64,000 nt of DNA. Origin: Fistulifera solaris. Taxonomy: Eukaryota; Bacillariophyta; Bacillariophyceae; Naviculales; Stauroneidaceae. Location: assembly GCA_030295235.1 (NCBI GenBank), contig AP026124.1, positions 1,116,001 to 1,180,000 on the forward strand, read 5' to 3'. Position numbers and translations under genes: made by a program. The notes under the pieces were generated by a model. The model was not told where the DNA came from and did no database searches. It saw only the letters and a program-made list of their open reading frames with translations. This document shows positions 46,850 through 56,683 of this stretch, one piece after another. Within the stretch, counting starts at the first letter, position 1; every line of letters starts with the position of its first letter.

Positions 46850-48114
46850 TTATTCGGCAGCTTTTTCTTCCTCTTCTTCATCCTCGACGTCCAAATCTTC
46901 GTCTGCTTCGTCTTCTTCCGGAACGGGATCTTTCTTTTCCAGGTAATCCTTGTCAAAGAAATGCAAACGTACGTATCCATCTTCGGCACCACTAGCATAG
47001 CTTCTACCGTTCGGATTAATATCGACTGATAATGAGGGGTTAGCGTCTTGCAGTAAAGCTTTCAAAGATGTTTCAATGAGTAAAACTTACGCGCATTGAT
47101 CGGACCGAAATGTCCTTTCACTATGCCGAACTCGTCTTCATAAACAAGGTTGAAGAATCGGGTCTCGAATTTTCCTACTTTGCCCGATGTTGTCGTCACA
47201 CTCATGGCTTCCTGACCTCCCCCCAGCAGAATATGGTCTTTTGCTCGGATATTACAGCGTCGTTCACGGGACGATCGGTTCGGTACGTTTTGAGGTGCTT
47301 CAAGTCGACCGGATCGTACAGCTTGGAGGTAAAATCCGCCGAACTCGTGATGAACAATGTTTTCTCGCGGTTGAAACGGAGTCGGTTGATTTTCTTTTCA
47401 TGCGCGGTGATTTCTTCTTTCAAATCACCTGTTTCGGGGTCATACAAACGAATCTGGCCGTTGTCAAAGGCGACCAACAAGTCCTCGTTCAACGCAGTCC
47501 AGTGGACGTGTGTGGGTTTTACAACTTTTCCATTGATCTTGGGCAATTCAATTTCCAATCTGGGAGGGTCGGTATAAGTAGAAGGATCCTGGTCTTCTGG
47601 TGCATCAAAGACACAAATCTTGGCCGGATGGTCGACGAAGGGATCCGAAATGGTGACAAACATTTGTGAACCTTCCGCCCACGCAACTCCGCGGACGGGG
47701 CCTTTGTGATTGAAAACGAAGATACATTCTCCCGTGCGAACATCCCACAGACGACACGAAGTATCCGCCGAAGCTGTTAGTAGACGTTTTGTGAAGCGAT
47801 CGCAATCCAAATCCCACACAGTTCCCTTATGACCGTTGTAAGTGCCCAGACGTTCACCGTTTTCGACTCGCCACACGGACGGCACAAGATCCTTCGATGC
47901 GGTGAAAAGAAGATCACCATCGTGATTGAACTGAACCGTTGTGATAGGTCGCTCGTGGCCTTGTAGTAAATACGGTCTCTGCAAATAAAGGAAAGAATTA
48001 CAAGAAGTAGATGAGAAAAATAGATCTCATATTTTGCGATTGTTCTCGAGAAGCTAAGGTGAAAGGCGAGCAATTGACCAGCTCCAATGGCAACTCGATG
48101 AATTTGCGTACCAT
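46850..48114 (-). CDS. EIF3I: Translation initiation factor eIF3 subunit I
   Basis: About 355 residues. WD-repeat subunit of eIF3. Exon 1 is only the ATG (48114..48112), followed directly by GTACGC; the 133-nt intron ends TTTGCAG at 47979, so the protein starts [18 protein letters not shown]. Exon 2 is 47978..47091; the second intron 47090..47026 (65 nt, GTAAGT...ATTATCAG); exon 3 47025..46850. WD blades include [59 protein letters not shown], the eIF3i signature [46 protein letters not shown], then an acidic tail. One missing base in T4 (plus 47239..47242) interrupts it; corrected length is divisible by three. Confidence 0.93.
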
Positions 48115-48603
48115 TTTGCTTGTTTATCCTGCTTTTGTAATTGTCTCGAGCTTGAGTTTGAAGACAAACTTCACCCCCATTGTCTGTTTTCAGGCTTATT
48201 GCTCGCAAAGCGTTCATCTCCTCCCAATTTTGCCGCATCATAACCTGATGAGACCCATGTCGCACTGCGTAATCCGTCCTCCCGAGTTGCATCTCTTCGT
48301 TGGCTCTGAAAACCAGGTTCTTTCTCAGGCCCAAACCGAATAGAATGAATAGGGGAACGATGTTAAATAAAAATAGCATATTATTATTGTGCTTTTCTCT
48401 TCGCTAGAACATATTTCAAGATACCTGGTATCAATAGGAATTATACTCAAACCGACCGTGAAACTAATAATTTCAACCACTCAGTTCGGGATCTGGACAG
48501 AACCATTTCGCAGTTTCAAATCAGCGAAATACTCGGAGTAGCAAACCATCTATATATACGTCTTATATAGTTTAAAATACAAACGAACATTTCCTTCATC
48601 GCG
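48115..48603. other. Intergenic region
   Basis: 5' UTR/promoter of eIF3i and the 3' end of the START gene. GATACCTGGTATC palindrome at 48420..48432. A long open frame on the minus strand through the eIF3i intron is not a gene. Confidence 0.55.
48420..48432. repeat. GATACCTGGTATC palindrome
   Basis: Perfect 13-base palindrome around a central T, between eIF3i and the START gene. Confidence 0.7.
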
Positions 48604-50470
48604 TCATCGTCGCTTTTCGAACATTCTTAAAGAAATCTTCGATTCCCATGAGACCAATCTTTTAACAAGAAATTTAGGAACCATGCCTGACTTGACTTGC
48701 GAGAGGCTGGTCATATCTGTCAAATGTGGATGGTTGGGGACTCTTCTCAGCACATTGATGCCCCAAAGAATTTCATTCTTCTGTTCAGCGAGTCGGACTT
48801 TCTCGGTCGACGACCCCCGCGGGCCTTCGTAAACAGAGCGGCTGACGATAACGTATCCATCCTCAAAGGAGCGCGCATGCATAAGACAGTTCAGAAAGAC
48901 ACTCATACTCGTAAATGGGACGCGAGTCTCAGACTGAATAACCTTGCTACCTCTGCAGAAAGCATCATCATCGTTCTTGCAATCAAACTGGCTATTGCCG
49001 AGTTCAATTATTGTTTTGCGGCCAAGGCAGAAGTTGTTGTACTCTGGTGTTCTCGAGTTATCCCATAGAAGATTTAGCATTTCACGGGGGCTCATAGGAA
49101 CAACGCCGCGGGCAAGGAAAAGAGGAATCTCAGAAGTGTCCGACACGCCAGACCAAACCAGCGTCTCTTTCTGCAACATACTGAGGCGTTCTATTGTCGA
49201 TACCTGAGCCATCTTCTTCAGCAGCTTTGAAGAAGTGCCTTCTGACTTCCATGCTATCTTCATAGGCGGTTCAACGACTTTCGCGGTCCTTCCTTGAACA
49301 ACGCGAACAGTCGGATGATTCGCCAACAAGGAAAAACCCCCGCTCCACCATACTATCAAAGATTTGTTCCCGTGGTACTTCATCACAGAGATCAGCTTCA
49401 AGATCGATACAGAAAAACCGATCTGACGCTGGGTCGTTGGGGTCTTTGAGGTCGAGGTCCACTACGCGGAGCAGCAGCAGGCTTGTTTTGCCGGATCGGT
49501 TGCTTTTCGTCGGCGTTTGCATGTAGTCGTCGGATGGAATGTAGTCAAGGCGCAACCGTTCAAGATAATTGTCGCTGGAAGTACTGTCAACAAGCTTCTT
49601 GACAGGCGTAGGCTCAATGATTGCTGGCTCAACTTGTTTCTCTTTCTCATTAACAGGAGGAGTAACAAGGCTGCTGACCATAGTACCAACATGACCAATT
49701 GCATTTTCAGCACTGTTTACGATAACTCGACTAGGCAGCATCAATGCAGCGACGATGCCACCAGTTTTAGAAGTGTTTGAATCCTGTGAGTTTGAGTTTT
49801 CGCTCTCCATGTTCTCTGATACACAATTTGCAATATTCTTTGTTGCTGCAGCCAAAATGGACCCCGTTTCCGAAAGAAGATGACTGTAGGCGCCAACAAT
49901 CATATCACAGGTACGTCCCGTGATATGAAGTGGCATGGTGACAGGTAGTAACGCTGCTTGAAAACACAAATGCCCCGCCGAGCCGGCCAAATGAACACTG
50001 CTGCACATTAAGTTCTTCATCTCTGGCGAATCCATCAAAAGTTGCACAGAGCGCAGCCACTGTTGAAGGGCGTCTCCGATGTTTTCTGGTACCTCGTTGT
50101 ATAGATTATTATTTGCAGAATTCGAAACATTTCCAAACGGCGAATCCATTGCATGGTCATCGTCTTCGCTGATGAGAGAAGCATTCGGATCGCAAGTCAC
50201 GCTCTCGAGAGGTCGCAATGGACGTTGTGCGGCAAGATATCTTCTGTTGGATTCGGTACTAGCAGAACTGACTGTTGATGATGTTTCGTGATAGAAGATT
50301 TCTTTCCTTCGATACGGGAAACTCGATAAGTTTTCTAATAAAGAAGTGGGCGAAACACGTCTTGTGCGCGACATGGAACTAATTGATGTTTCTCCGGTGG
50401 AGGACTGGCTAGAGTTTAGGTTTAGCAACGACGACGACGACTCGTTATGGTTTCGTTGAAGGGGCATCAT
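48604..50470 (-). CDS. START-domain lipid-binding protein
   Basis: About 621 residues, ATG at 50470. START domains form a helix-grip pocket for a lipid or sterol. The N-terminal about 110 residues are Ser/Asn-rich and disordered. Residues about 130-230 form a helical, partly hydrophobic region (SSVHLAGSAGHLCFQAALLP; TCDMIVGAYSHLLSETGSI). The START-like domain occupies the C-terminal about 250 residues: MLNLLWDNSRTPEYNNFCLG, GSKVIQSETRVPF, GYVIVSRSVYEG, EILWGINVLRRVPN and TDMTSLSQVKSGMVPKFLVK, in the family order. An extra base in A5 (plus 49332..49336) breaks the frame just upstream; removing it restores the frame and gives a length divisible by three. Lipid unknown. No introns. Confidence 0.7.
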
Positions 50471-51230
50471 TTGAATTGCTTCGTCACCAATAATGATAGG
50501 TTCACGGTGTTTTGGGATGTTATACTCTCAAATTCAAGCACAAGATACAAAAAGAAATTCTCTCGAATTAAAACCAGCGATTGGCTTCGTTTTTTACATG
50601 TTTCGTAAACGTAAACAACAAAGGGTGACGACGACGTTTGGATCATTTCGGAATCTACTCACTATACACTTTCACTGTAGGAGAACAGACGACGCGGCAA
50701 AGTGGGACTATTCTGTATAAAGTACACAATGGTTCATTTCCATTCTATTTCGGCGTAGCCGCGCGCGCAATCCTGTTAAAACGTATCACAATTCACGAAC
50801 AAGACTGAAGGGGTTTGCCGCTTTGGGGTATGTTTCGCGTCAATCTTCGCTTATTCTTTTATTGATAAAGCTAATTGGATTGACAAGGAATTTTAAGAGA
50901 TAATTCAAGTGAATTATTGAATAGAGAAAATTATAAGGCTTTAAAAGTCTACTTGTTTTGTACGTAGCCCCCGTACGGAAATTGATTGGTGTTGGACCTT
51001 CATGACTAACGACGGGAAAGCAGTCGTGCCAAAGTTGAGCCTACACTTTGAGATATAGTAAAAGGGGTGGACAATTCCTGAACCCTGAACCACAATGGAG
51101 ATTGGACGATTTTCTTTTCCCCGCACCCACCCTTCACCTTCACTTTCAATAAAGGAATGATGAAGAACGTTATGTACACTGATTAAGAAAGATCGGAAGT
51201 CTGATAGGCGGCGGTTGAGTCAAGAAAGCC
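50471..51230. other. Divergent promoter region
   Basis: Between the START gene and the CCB4-like gene, 760 bases. Contains a CATGACT...AGTCGTG imperfect palindrome at 51001..51028 related to the 37-kb pair, and GCGCGCGC at 50761..50768. No gene recognised. Confidence 0.5.
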
Positions 51231-52172
51231 ATGAGATCGTTATTATGCGTTTCGTTCATATTCTTTTTTACGAGAAGGGTGTGTCCATTTTCGTGGCACC
51301 CGCACAGATCGCTGCTTCGTAGAAAAAATACCGCAAATCCGTCTCTTCGTGGACTCCGACTGGTCAAAGACGACAGTTCAGAATCTAAGAAGGCCCGTGT
51401 TCGCTTTTCGGGTGCATCGGACAGCAAAACAGCAACTGTTAGCAACCCGGTCGATTTTGCTTTGTCCTGGATTGTTTCAGATCTCGGATCGATTGTTGTC
51501 GGTTTATCAGGGATTGTTATGCTCTTGGTTGGACGACTGATACTCGACAAAGATATCAGTATCGCAGACGCAGAAGTAATGACGGGATCGACTCGTTCGA
51601 ATCTATTAGCCGTGTTTGCTTGTGTAGCTGTCCTCCTGAATGGCTTGGTCAAGCTAGATGTTGAATCCACGACAGCTGAGAGTGTTGAGCTTCAAGGCAC
51701 TAGATGGCCCGTCACCAATCTGCAGCAAGATCCAAGTTCCGAGTTGGTGTGGGCACTGGATTCGTTACTAAAAGCTACGTCGGCGGAAACAGCAATTCTT
51801 CTAGATCCAAACAATGGGAATTGGAATATTGACTCATTTGCGGGTGTAGTCCCCTGGTCTTCAACATCAAACCCAGTCTCGCTTGCCAAGATTTCGACTC
51901 CTATTTTGGATCGCTGTCTGAAACAGACACGTGACTCGCAATTTCTTCAAGAAACATATTTGCCAACACTGCAGGCTCTACCAGGAAAAACGGAATTTAC
52001 CTACCTGCCCGTCAATACACAAGCAGTTGTATTGCTGCCGTTCCTTCTCGGTGAGAAATCAATGATCTTGGTGTTGGGCTCGAATCGGGCACGAAGTTTC
52101 ACTCCTCGTGATATTGCTTGGTGTCAACTACTCATGAATCGATTAGCCGAAACACTCAGTGTAACTAGATAA
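51231..52172 (+). CDS. CCB4/CCB2-like cofactor assembly protein, plastid
   Basis: 313 residues, ATG at 51231, single exon. CCB proteins attach heme to cytochrome b6 in the thylakoid membrane. A short hydrophobic N-terminus (SLLCVSFIFFFTRRVCPFSW) looks like a signal and transit sequence with F near the junction. Two membrane helices follow: DLGSIVVGLSGIVMLLVGRLI and SNLLAVFACVAVLLNGLVKL. They precede TTAESVELQG and a soluble domain with ELVWALDSLLKATSAETAILLDPNNGNW, PVNTQAVVLLPFLLG and MILVLGSNRARSFTPRDIAW, which resembles a GAF-like fold. The pair of helices plus this domain is the CCB2/CCB4 layout. Subgroup assignment is tentative. No frame break. Confidence 0.6.
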   Translation: MRSLLCVSFIFFFTRRVCPFSWHPHRSLLRRKNTANPSLRGLRLVKDDSSESKKARVRFSGASDSKTATVSNPVDFALSWIVSDLGSIVVGLSGIVMLLVGRLILDKDISIADAEVMTGSTRSNLLAVFACVAVLLNGLVKLDVESTTAESVELQGTRWPVTNLQQDPSSELVWALDSLLKATSAETAILLDPNNGNWNIDSFAGVVPWSSTSNPVSLAKISTPILDRCLKQTRDSQFLQETYLPTLQALPGKTEFTYLPVNTQAVVLLPFLLGEKSMILVLGSNRARSFTPRDIAWCQLLMNRLAETLSVTR

Positions 52173-52236
52173 TCTCGCATTATTATTCTTAAACTGCAAT
52201 AATAGTCTATGAGCGTCATAGCATCTGGGTCTTTTT

Positions 52237-53729
52237 CTAGTTATTCATGAGGAAATCAAACAGCTGATCGTCTCCACAATCGGTATACCAAAAGTCATCT
52301 CCGATGGACATTCCTCTTTGTCGCTGAACATCATCCCCGGATCCTTGTTCTGGCATCATGTCAATGGCAATTTCCATCTTGTGAGGATCATCTTCGTGAA
52401 CTAAGCCCTCCATTAAGCTCTCTTCTGGTTCAACAGGTTTATTTCCGAGTTTCTGCTCTTCTTGTTGCTTCAACAATCTCATTTTGTTCTGAAACGCCAT
52501 TTGGTATTGCATTTCTCGTTTCATCATGTTACTTTCTTGGATATTCACCCGCATCGATGGATTTGATGGTGTAGGTAAGACGGCACAATTATTGAGTGCA
52601 TCCGCTGACGTCGATGTCCCCGACACATCATAAGCCGCGGGCTGTGAACCACTCGATAAATGCCCGAACTTGTGGATATCGTCCATGTTGCTTAGCATCG
52701 ACGCCTTATTGTTGGCAGCAGCTTGGGCTGCAGCTTGTGCTTCGCGCTGTAGATCCAGTTGCTTTTTCAACGTATAGAAAAGTCCCATCATATAGCGAAC
52801 TGAAACCCCAATTGGAGTATTCTTTTCTTCCTCGGTTAACCGTGGTATTAGAATGGTGTCATGTTGTTCTCGATTCAGAGCAAAAGACCGTGATTTGTTT
52901 TTCCGTGACGCAGCGTCAGCCGGTTCAAAGTCAGTTCCTTCGTACATATCTTTGGGTGGATCATCGGGACTCTGCATAGTGGCATAGGTGACGTACGCCG
53001 CAGCGTCGGATCCCGCGAACGCAGCTCCACTTTTCGGAGGTCCATTCTTGAGTAAGTTTGCCATCGACGAATCATACGCCGTCATGAACTCCTTTTTGAT
53101 TTATTGCGATTGATTCGGTATTTCTGTAAATGGCTTTTGACTCGCTCGCTGTTGATTTGTTCGTGTGCGGGCATGTGTTCTAAAATCGCGGACGGTGAAG
53201 AATGTTTCAATCCAACATCAAAGACCGCCGCAACAAAATCGCGGTGCAAATCATCCGGCCACGTGAATCGCTTCGACCATCTTCCGTCGGTCGTTTTTTG
53301 CTTTCTTCTGGATTTGGAGCCCCGTGTCGAAGACGTCGATGATTCTTCTTCGGCAATGGGAGCTGACGTGATCGAAGACGATCGCTTCCGCAGATTCCTG
53401 CCGCTCCCCGCGCGAGCCGTTTTGGCTGTTTCTTGCACTCTAGCGTGAACTATGGAACTGGGCGGCACTGTAGCAGCCGCAAACTTCATGGCTTCGCTCA
53501 TATTGTTCGGAGCGGGCGGAATGGATGTGCCAGTAGTGTTCTCGAAGGACCAGTGTTTCGCATTACTGTAGGCAGATTGAGATGAAGAATTGCCGCCTAC
53601 CATGTTTTCGTAGACTTTCATGAGATCGGGTACAAGACTGCTGGGTATGGCACCGGGTCCTGTCGAAGGATTCGCAGAAGTGGTCGTAGGCGGACGAGAT
53701 GCGGAAATGCCGTGTCCTTCCTGTGACAT
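52237..53729 (-). CDS. GARP-type (Myb SHLQKYR) transcription factor
   Basis: About 497 residues, ATG at 53729. The DNA-binding domain is WSKRFTWPDDLHRDFVAAVF through PAHEQINSERVKSHLQKYR, at about residues 152-207, preceded by a basic Ser-rich region (RNLRKRSSS; GSKSRRKQKTTDGR) likely to hold the nuclear signal. After it comes a poorly known C-terminal region with NTPIGVSVRYMMGLFYTLKKQLDLQREA, a probable helix for dimerisation, Gln-rich helices and an acidic end (DDFWYTDCGDDQLFDFLMNN) like a transactivation segment. The frame breaks in A5 on the coding strand (plus 53093..53097) directly after the DNA-binding domain; one missing base joins the two parts and makes the length divisible by three. 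Confidence 0.8.
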
Positions 53730-54479
53730 TGTGCGACTGATGCCACGTTCCTCGCTGTTATCTGAAAAGATTCAGTCACCATTTCGAATTCAGCGGGAAA
53801 GCAAAAACGGAGTGATGTTTTTAGAGAAGTAATGCGATAGAATGGAAGACAGAAGCATCCAATCAATTAACAACAGTAGGGTAGGTTAGCTGCTCACGCA
53901 AATTCAGGTTCTGTGGGCTGATTGGACGTTCTGCTTATCAATCTACAAAGTATGGAAGGGATATGCTTTGCACCGAATAAATACAACAAAGCAATCAAAT
54001 GACAAAAGATCACTTGCTTTACCGTCTCATAACCCAGTAGCTGTCGGAAAGCTTGCAAAGATCATTATTACTTGGACAAAAAAAAAATTGGTAGCGAGGA
54101 GGCGAGCCAGTGAATCTTCGCAATGAATCTCCGCATCTTTTCATTCTCATCCTTCGTTTTTGGCGGATGTCTGGCTGGTGACCGTGTTGTGTGTCGTGTC
54201 ATCGTCGTGATTGCTTGAACACTGTACAGGAGGTACACTATTACTGTGGGTAAGAACTGATGCGACGTTTCTACGTTCAATACATAACGTCTTGTAAACC
54301 ATTATCCATTATCCTTACACGTTGTGATGTAGGTTTGCCTTGAGATTTCTTGGCGACGAGCAACGAAACAGAACCTTAAGAAAAGCAACGGGGCACATGT
54401 CTGTGTGACCATGGTAAACTATTCTGATTCCAACTCAATGAACGATGACAAGAGTAGAAGTTAATTTGTCATCGAAGAA
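53730..54479. other. Divergent promoter region
   Basis: Between the GARP factor (leftward) and the glycosyltransferase (rightward), 750 bases. It has an A10 run near 54078..54087. I see no gene or clear motif. Confidence 0.5.
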
Positions 54480-56255
54480 ATGAACTGGTCGTCGTCGCTG
54501 CTGTTGATTTTCCTTTCGATTGCTATAGGGTTAATATCCGTGCTACAATTCACGGCAACAACGATACACGATGTCAAAAGTCACGTCACTGCTTCGGAAG
54601 CGTTCCAGATCTCCATACAGGAATTCATGTCACCGAAACCTACCAATTTAGACCAAAAACTTATTATTGCTGCCCAGCACGCGAAAGAAGCGAATGACCT
54701 ACTCCCTGATATCCAAAAACAAAGTCATCCAACCACTGCATCCGATCTTTCTGACAGACCCGATTACTACATGGTCTTTTCGTCCAGTTGCTCGCCACAG
54801 CAACACTGGGAGTCCTTAGTATTCTTTTATCATGCTTTCAAAGTGGGGCAGCCGGGGAATGTGACACGCATACTGTCCGGGTGCAACGACCAGGAAAAGG
54901 AGGAAGTGGATGATTTCTTTGCCAAGTACATTCAACCCATGTCACCTAGATTTCATCTACACCATACCCAAGACTACGGGACGGTTCAAAGAAACAAGGG
55001 AACCCAGTATTACAAATATATGAACAAGCCATTTGGGCTACGGGATTGGATGGAAAAGGCGTTGGGAGTATCCGAGAATAAGGAAATGGATTCCGATCTG
55101 GCGGACAGCATCATTATGCTACTAGATCCTGATATGGTATTGCTTCGTCCCTTGGTTCATGACTTTACGAATGAAGATGTGGAATTCGTAGAGATAGAGC
55201 CTGTTACTAAAGTTGTAAAGACCGGCTTTCCGATTGCTCAGCAAGATGGTAGGTAATTCCCTCATCATGACGTTGTCATCGCTAGGGTACTCACTTCTAG
55301 CTTTCAGGCTATTTAAACTCCAAATGGGTCCAACATGACTTTTCGTTTGTTACGGGGAAGGAACAAGGTGACTTTATTCCTCCACCTCCTGCAAAGGACG
55401 GGCCTTTACACTGGAATTCGGGTCCCCCTTATTTAGCTACGGTCGCAGGTAAGTACTAACGTTACGTCTTGGTTCATTCTTAACAAGAAAACGACACTGT
55501 CTCATCAGGCTTATTGGTGTATAAAGATATGCATCAAATAGCTATCAAGTGGACTGAATATGCTCCAAAAGTTTTGGAAATTCAAGACGATATTTTCGCA
55601 GGTGAGTTGTTTCTGCTTCTGGGTGCAAAGATCTCACAAAAATTGTCTGACCTTGCGACTCTGCAGAAATGGTCGGGCTTATCATCGCCACTGTACAGTT
55701 AGAACGTCCATTTACGTTCATTCGTTCCCTTGTGGTATCTACAACAGAATCTGTGGATAGAGAAGGATGGTCGTACATCGATGCGCTTCCCGACGATCAG
55801 GTTTGTCGTCCAGCTGCCTCAAGCCGGCTACCGGTCGGGCTTCATTACTGTAAACGCTACATGCTAGGAAAAGTGAGTTGGTGAGAATAGTTATTCTTTC
55901 TCCTGCGCACGATGTCTAATGTTCTTTGTTGCCGTATTTTCAGTGGTTCTTTAGCAAGTACAGGTTGAAAAAGAACATTATGAACTGTGACAAAGCACTC
56001 CTAATGCCTCCGTCTCCAGATATAAATTATCTTGACTTTGAATACGCTGATGTTCCTCCCCGGGCGGATCTTAGAAAAATACATGAAGCTCCCGTGAAAC
56101 TTAGTCAAAAACGAGCCAAACGAGAAGCTTTTATGCTATGTGGAATGATGAATGCGGTGAATGAGGCGCTACGGTATCACAAGCAACAAAAGTGTGGCGT
56201 CGACGCCAATTTGGAGGAGACATACTCGATTCACAACGATCCTACAAATTTCTGA
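54480..56255 (+). CDS. HPAT/SGT-like glycosyltransferase (peptidyl Ser galactosyl- or Hyp arabinosyltransferase family)
   Basis: 506 residues in five exons: 54480..55248, 55308..55448, 55509..55601, 55667..55872, 55944..56255. All four introns are GT-AG (59-71 nt) and phases agree. Such enzymes work in the ER/Golgi on Hyp- or Ser-containing wall glycoproteins. An N-terminal membrane anchor (SSLLLIFLSIAIGLISVLQF) is followed by PDYYMVFSSSCSPQQHWESL, FKVGQPGNVTRILSGC, then MLLDPDMVLLRPL containing the DxD-type metal site, LNSKWVQHDFSFVTG, HWNSGPPYLATVAGLLVYKDM, and RPAASSRLPVGLHYCKRYML. Type II topology with lumenal catalytic domain. The donor sugar cannot be told from sequence. Confidence 0.8.
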
Positions 56256-56683
56256 TGCTGCAGAATCTGGTTCACCGACTATATATAGCAGTGTCTACAA
56301 GATGGCAGTGAATGGCATACCCTTATCGAGCGCCCAGTATTTGGTCTTTTGGGTTTTCGGTGGAGAACGGTCTCGGATGCACCCATCTTTAATGATCTGT
56401 ACAACATCCACCTTAATCGGCTAAAAACAGTTCTGCTGCGCCCGCCTGTTCAATTCTACTCCTCAGCGTAGTCCAAGCTGAACGTGCAGGTAAGCGCTGC
56501 CGAACACCCCGTATCCACATTGTTTGGTGAGCAAGTAAATGTACACGATCCATTCCATTGGATTACTGTACAAGCAGTCCAACAGGTCTGAATACGGCAT
56601 TGATTATAGTCTGATTTGCAGACATATACGAAATCTATTTCTCGTAGTGCGGATCCTAAATACGGTAAAGTAAAACCGGTTTG
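56256..56683. other. Convergent 3' region
   Basis: Between the 3' ends of the glycosyltransferase and the RING-TPR gene. No palindromes, repeats or genes found. Confidence 0.5.

Noticed and set aside
47110-47669. Plus-strand frames of 155-160 codons opposite eIF3i
   Set aside because: Antisense shadows of the WD-repeat coding exon.
47777-48379. 200-codon minus-strand frame through the eIF3i first intron
   Set aside because: It runs through the 5' flank, intron 1 and then exon 2 in the wrong frame; the WD protein starts by splicing from the isolated ATG.
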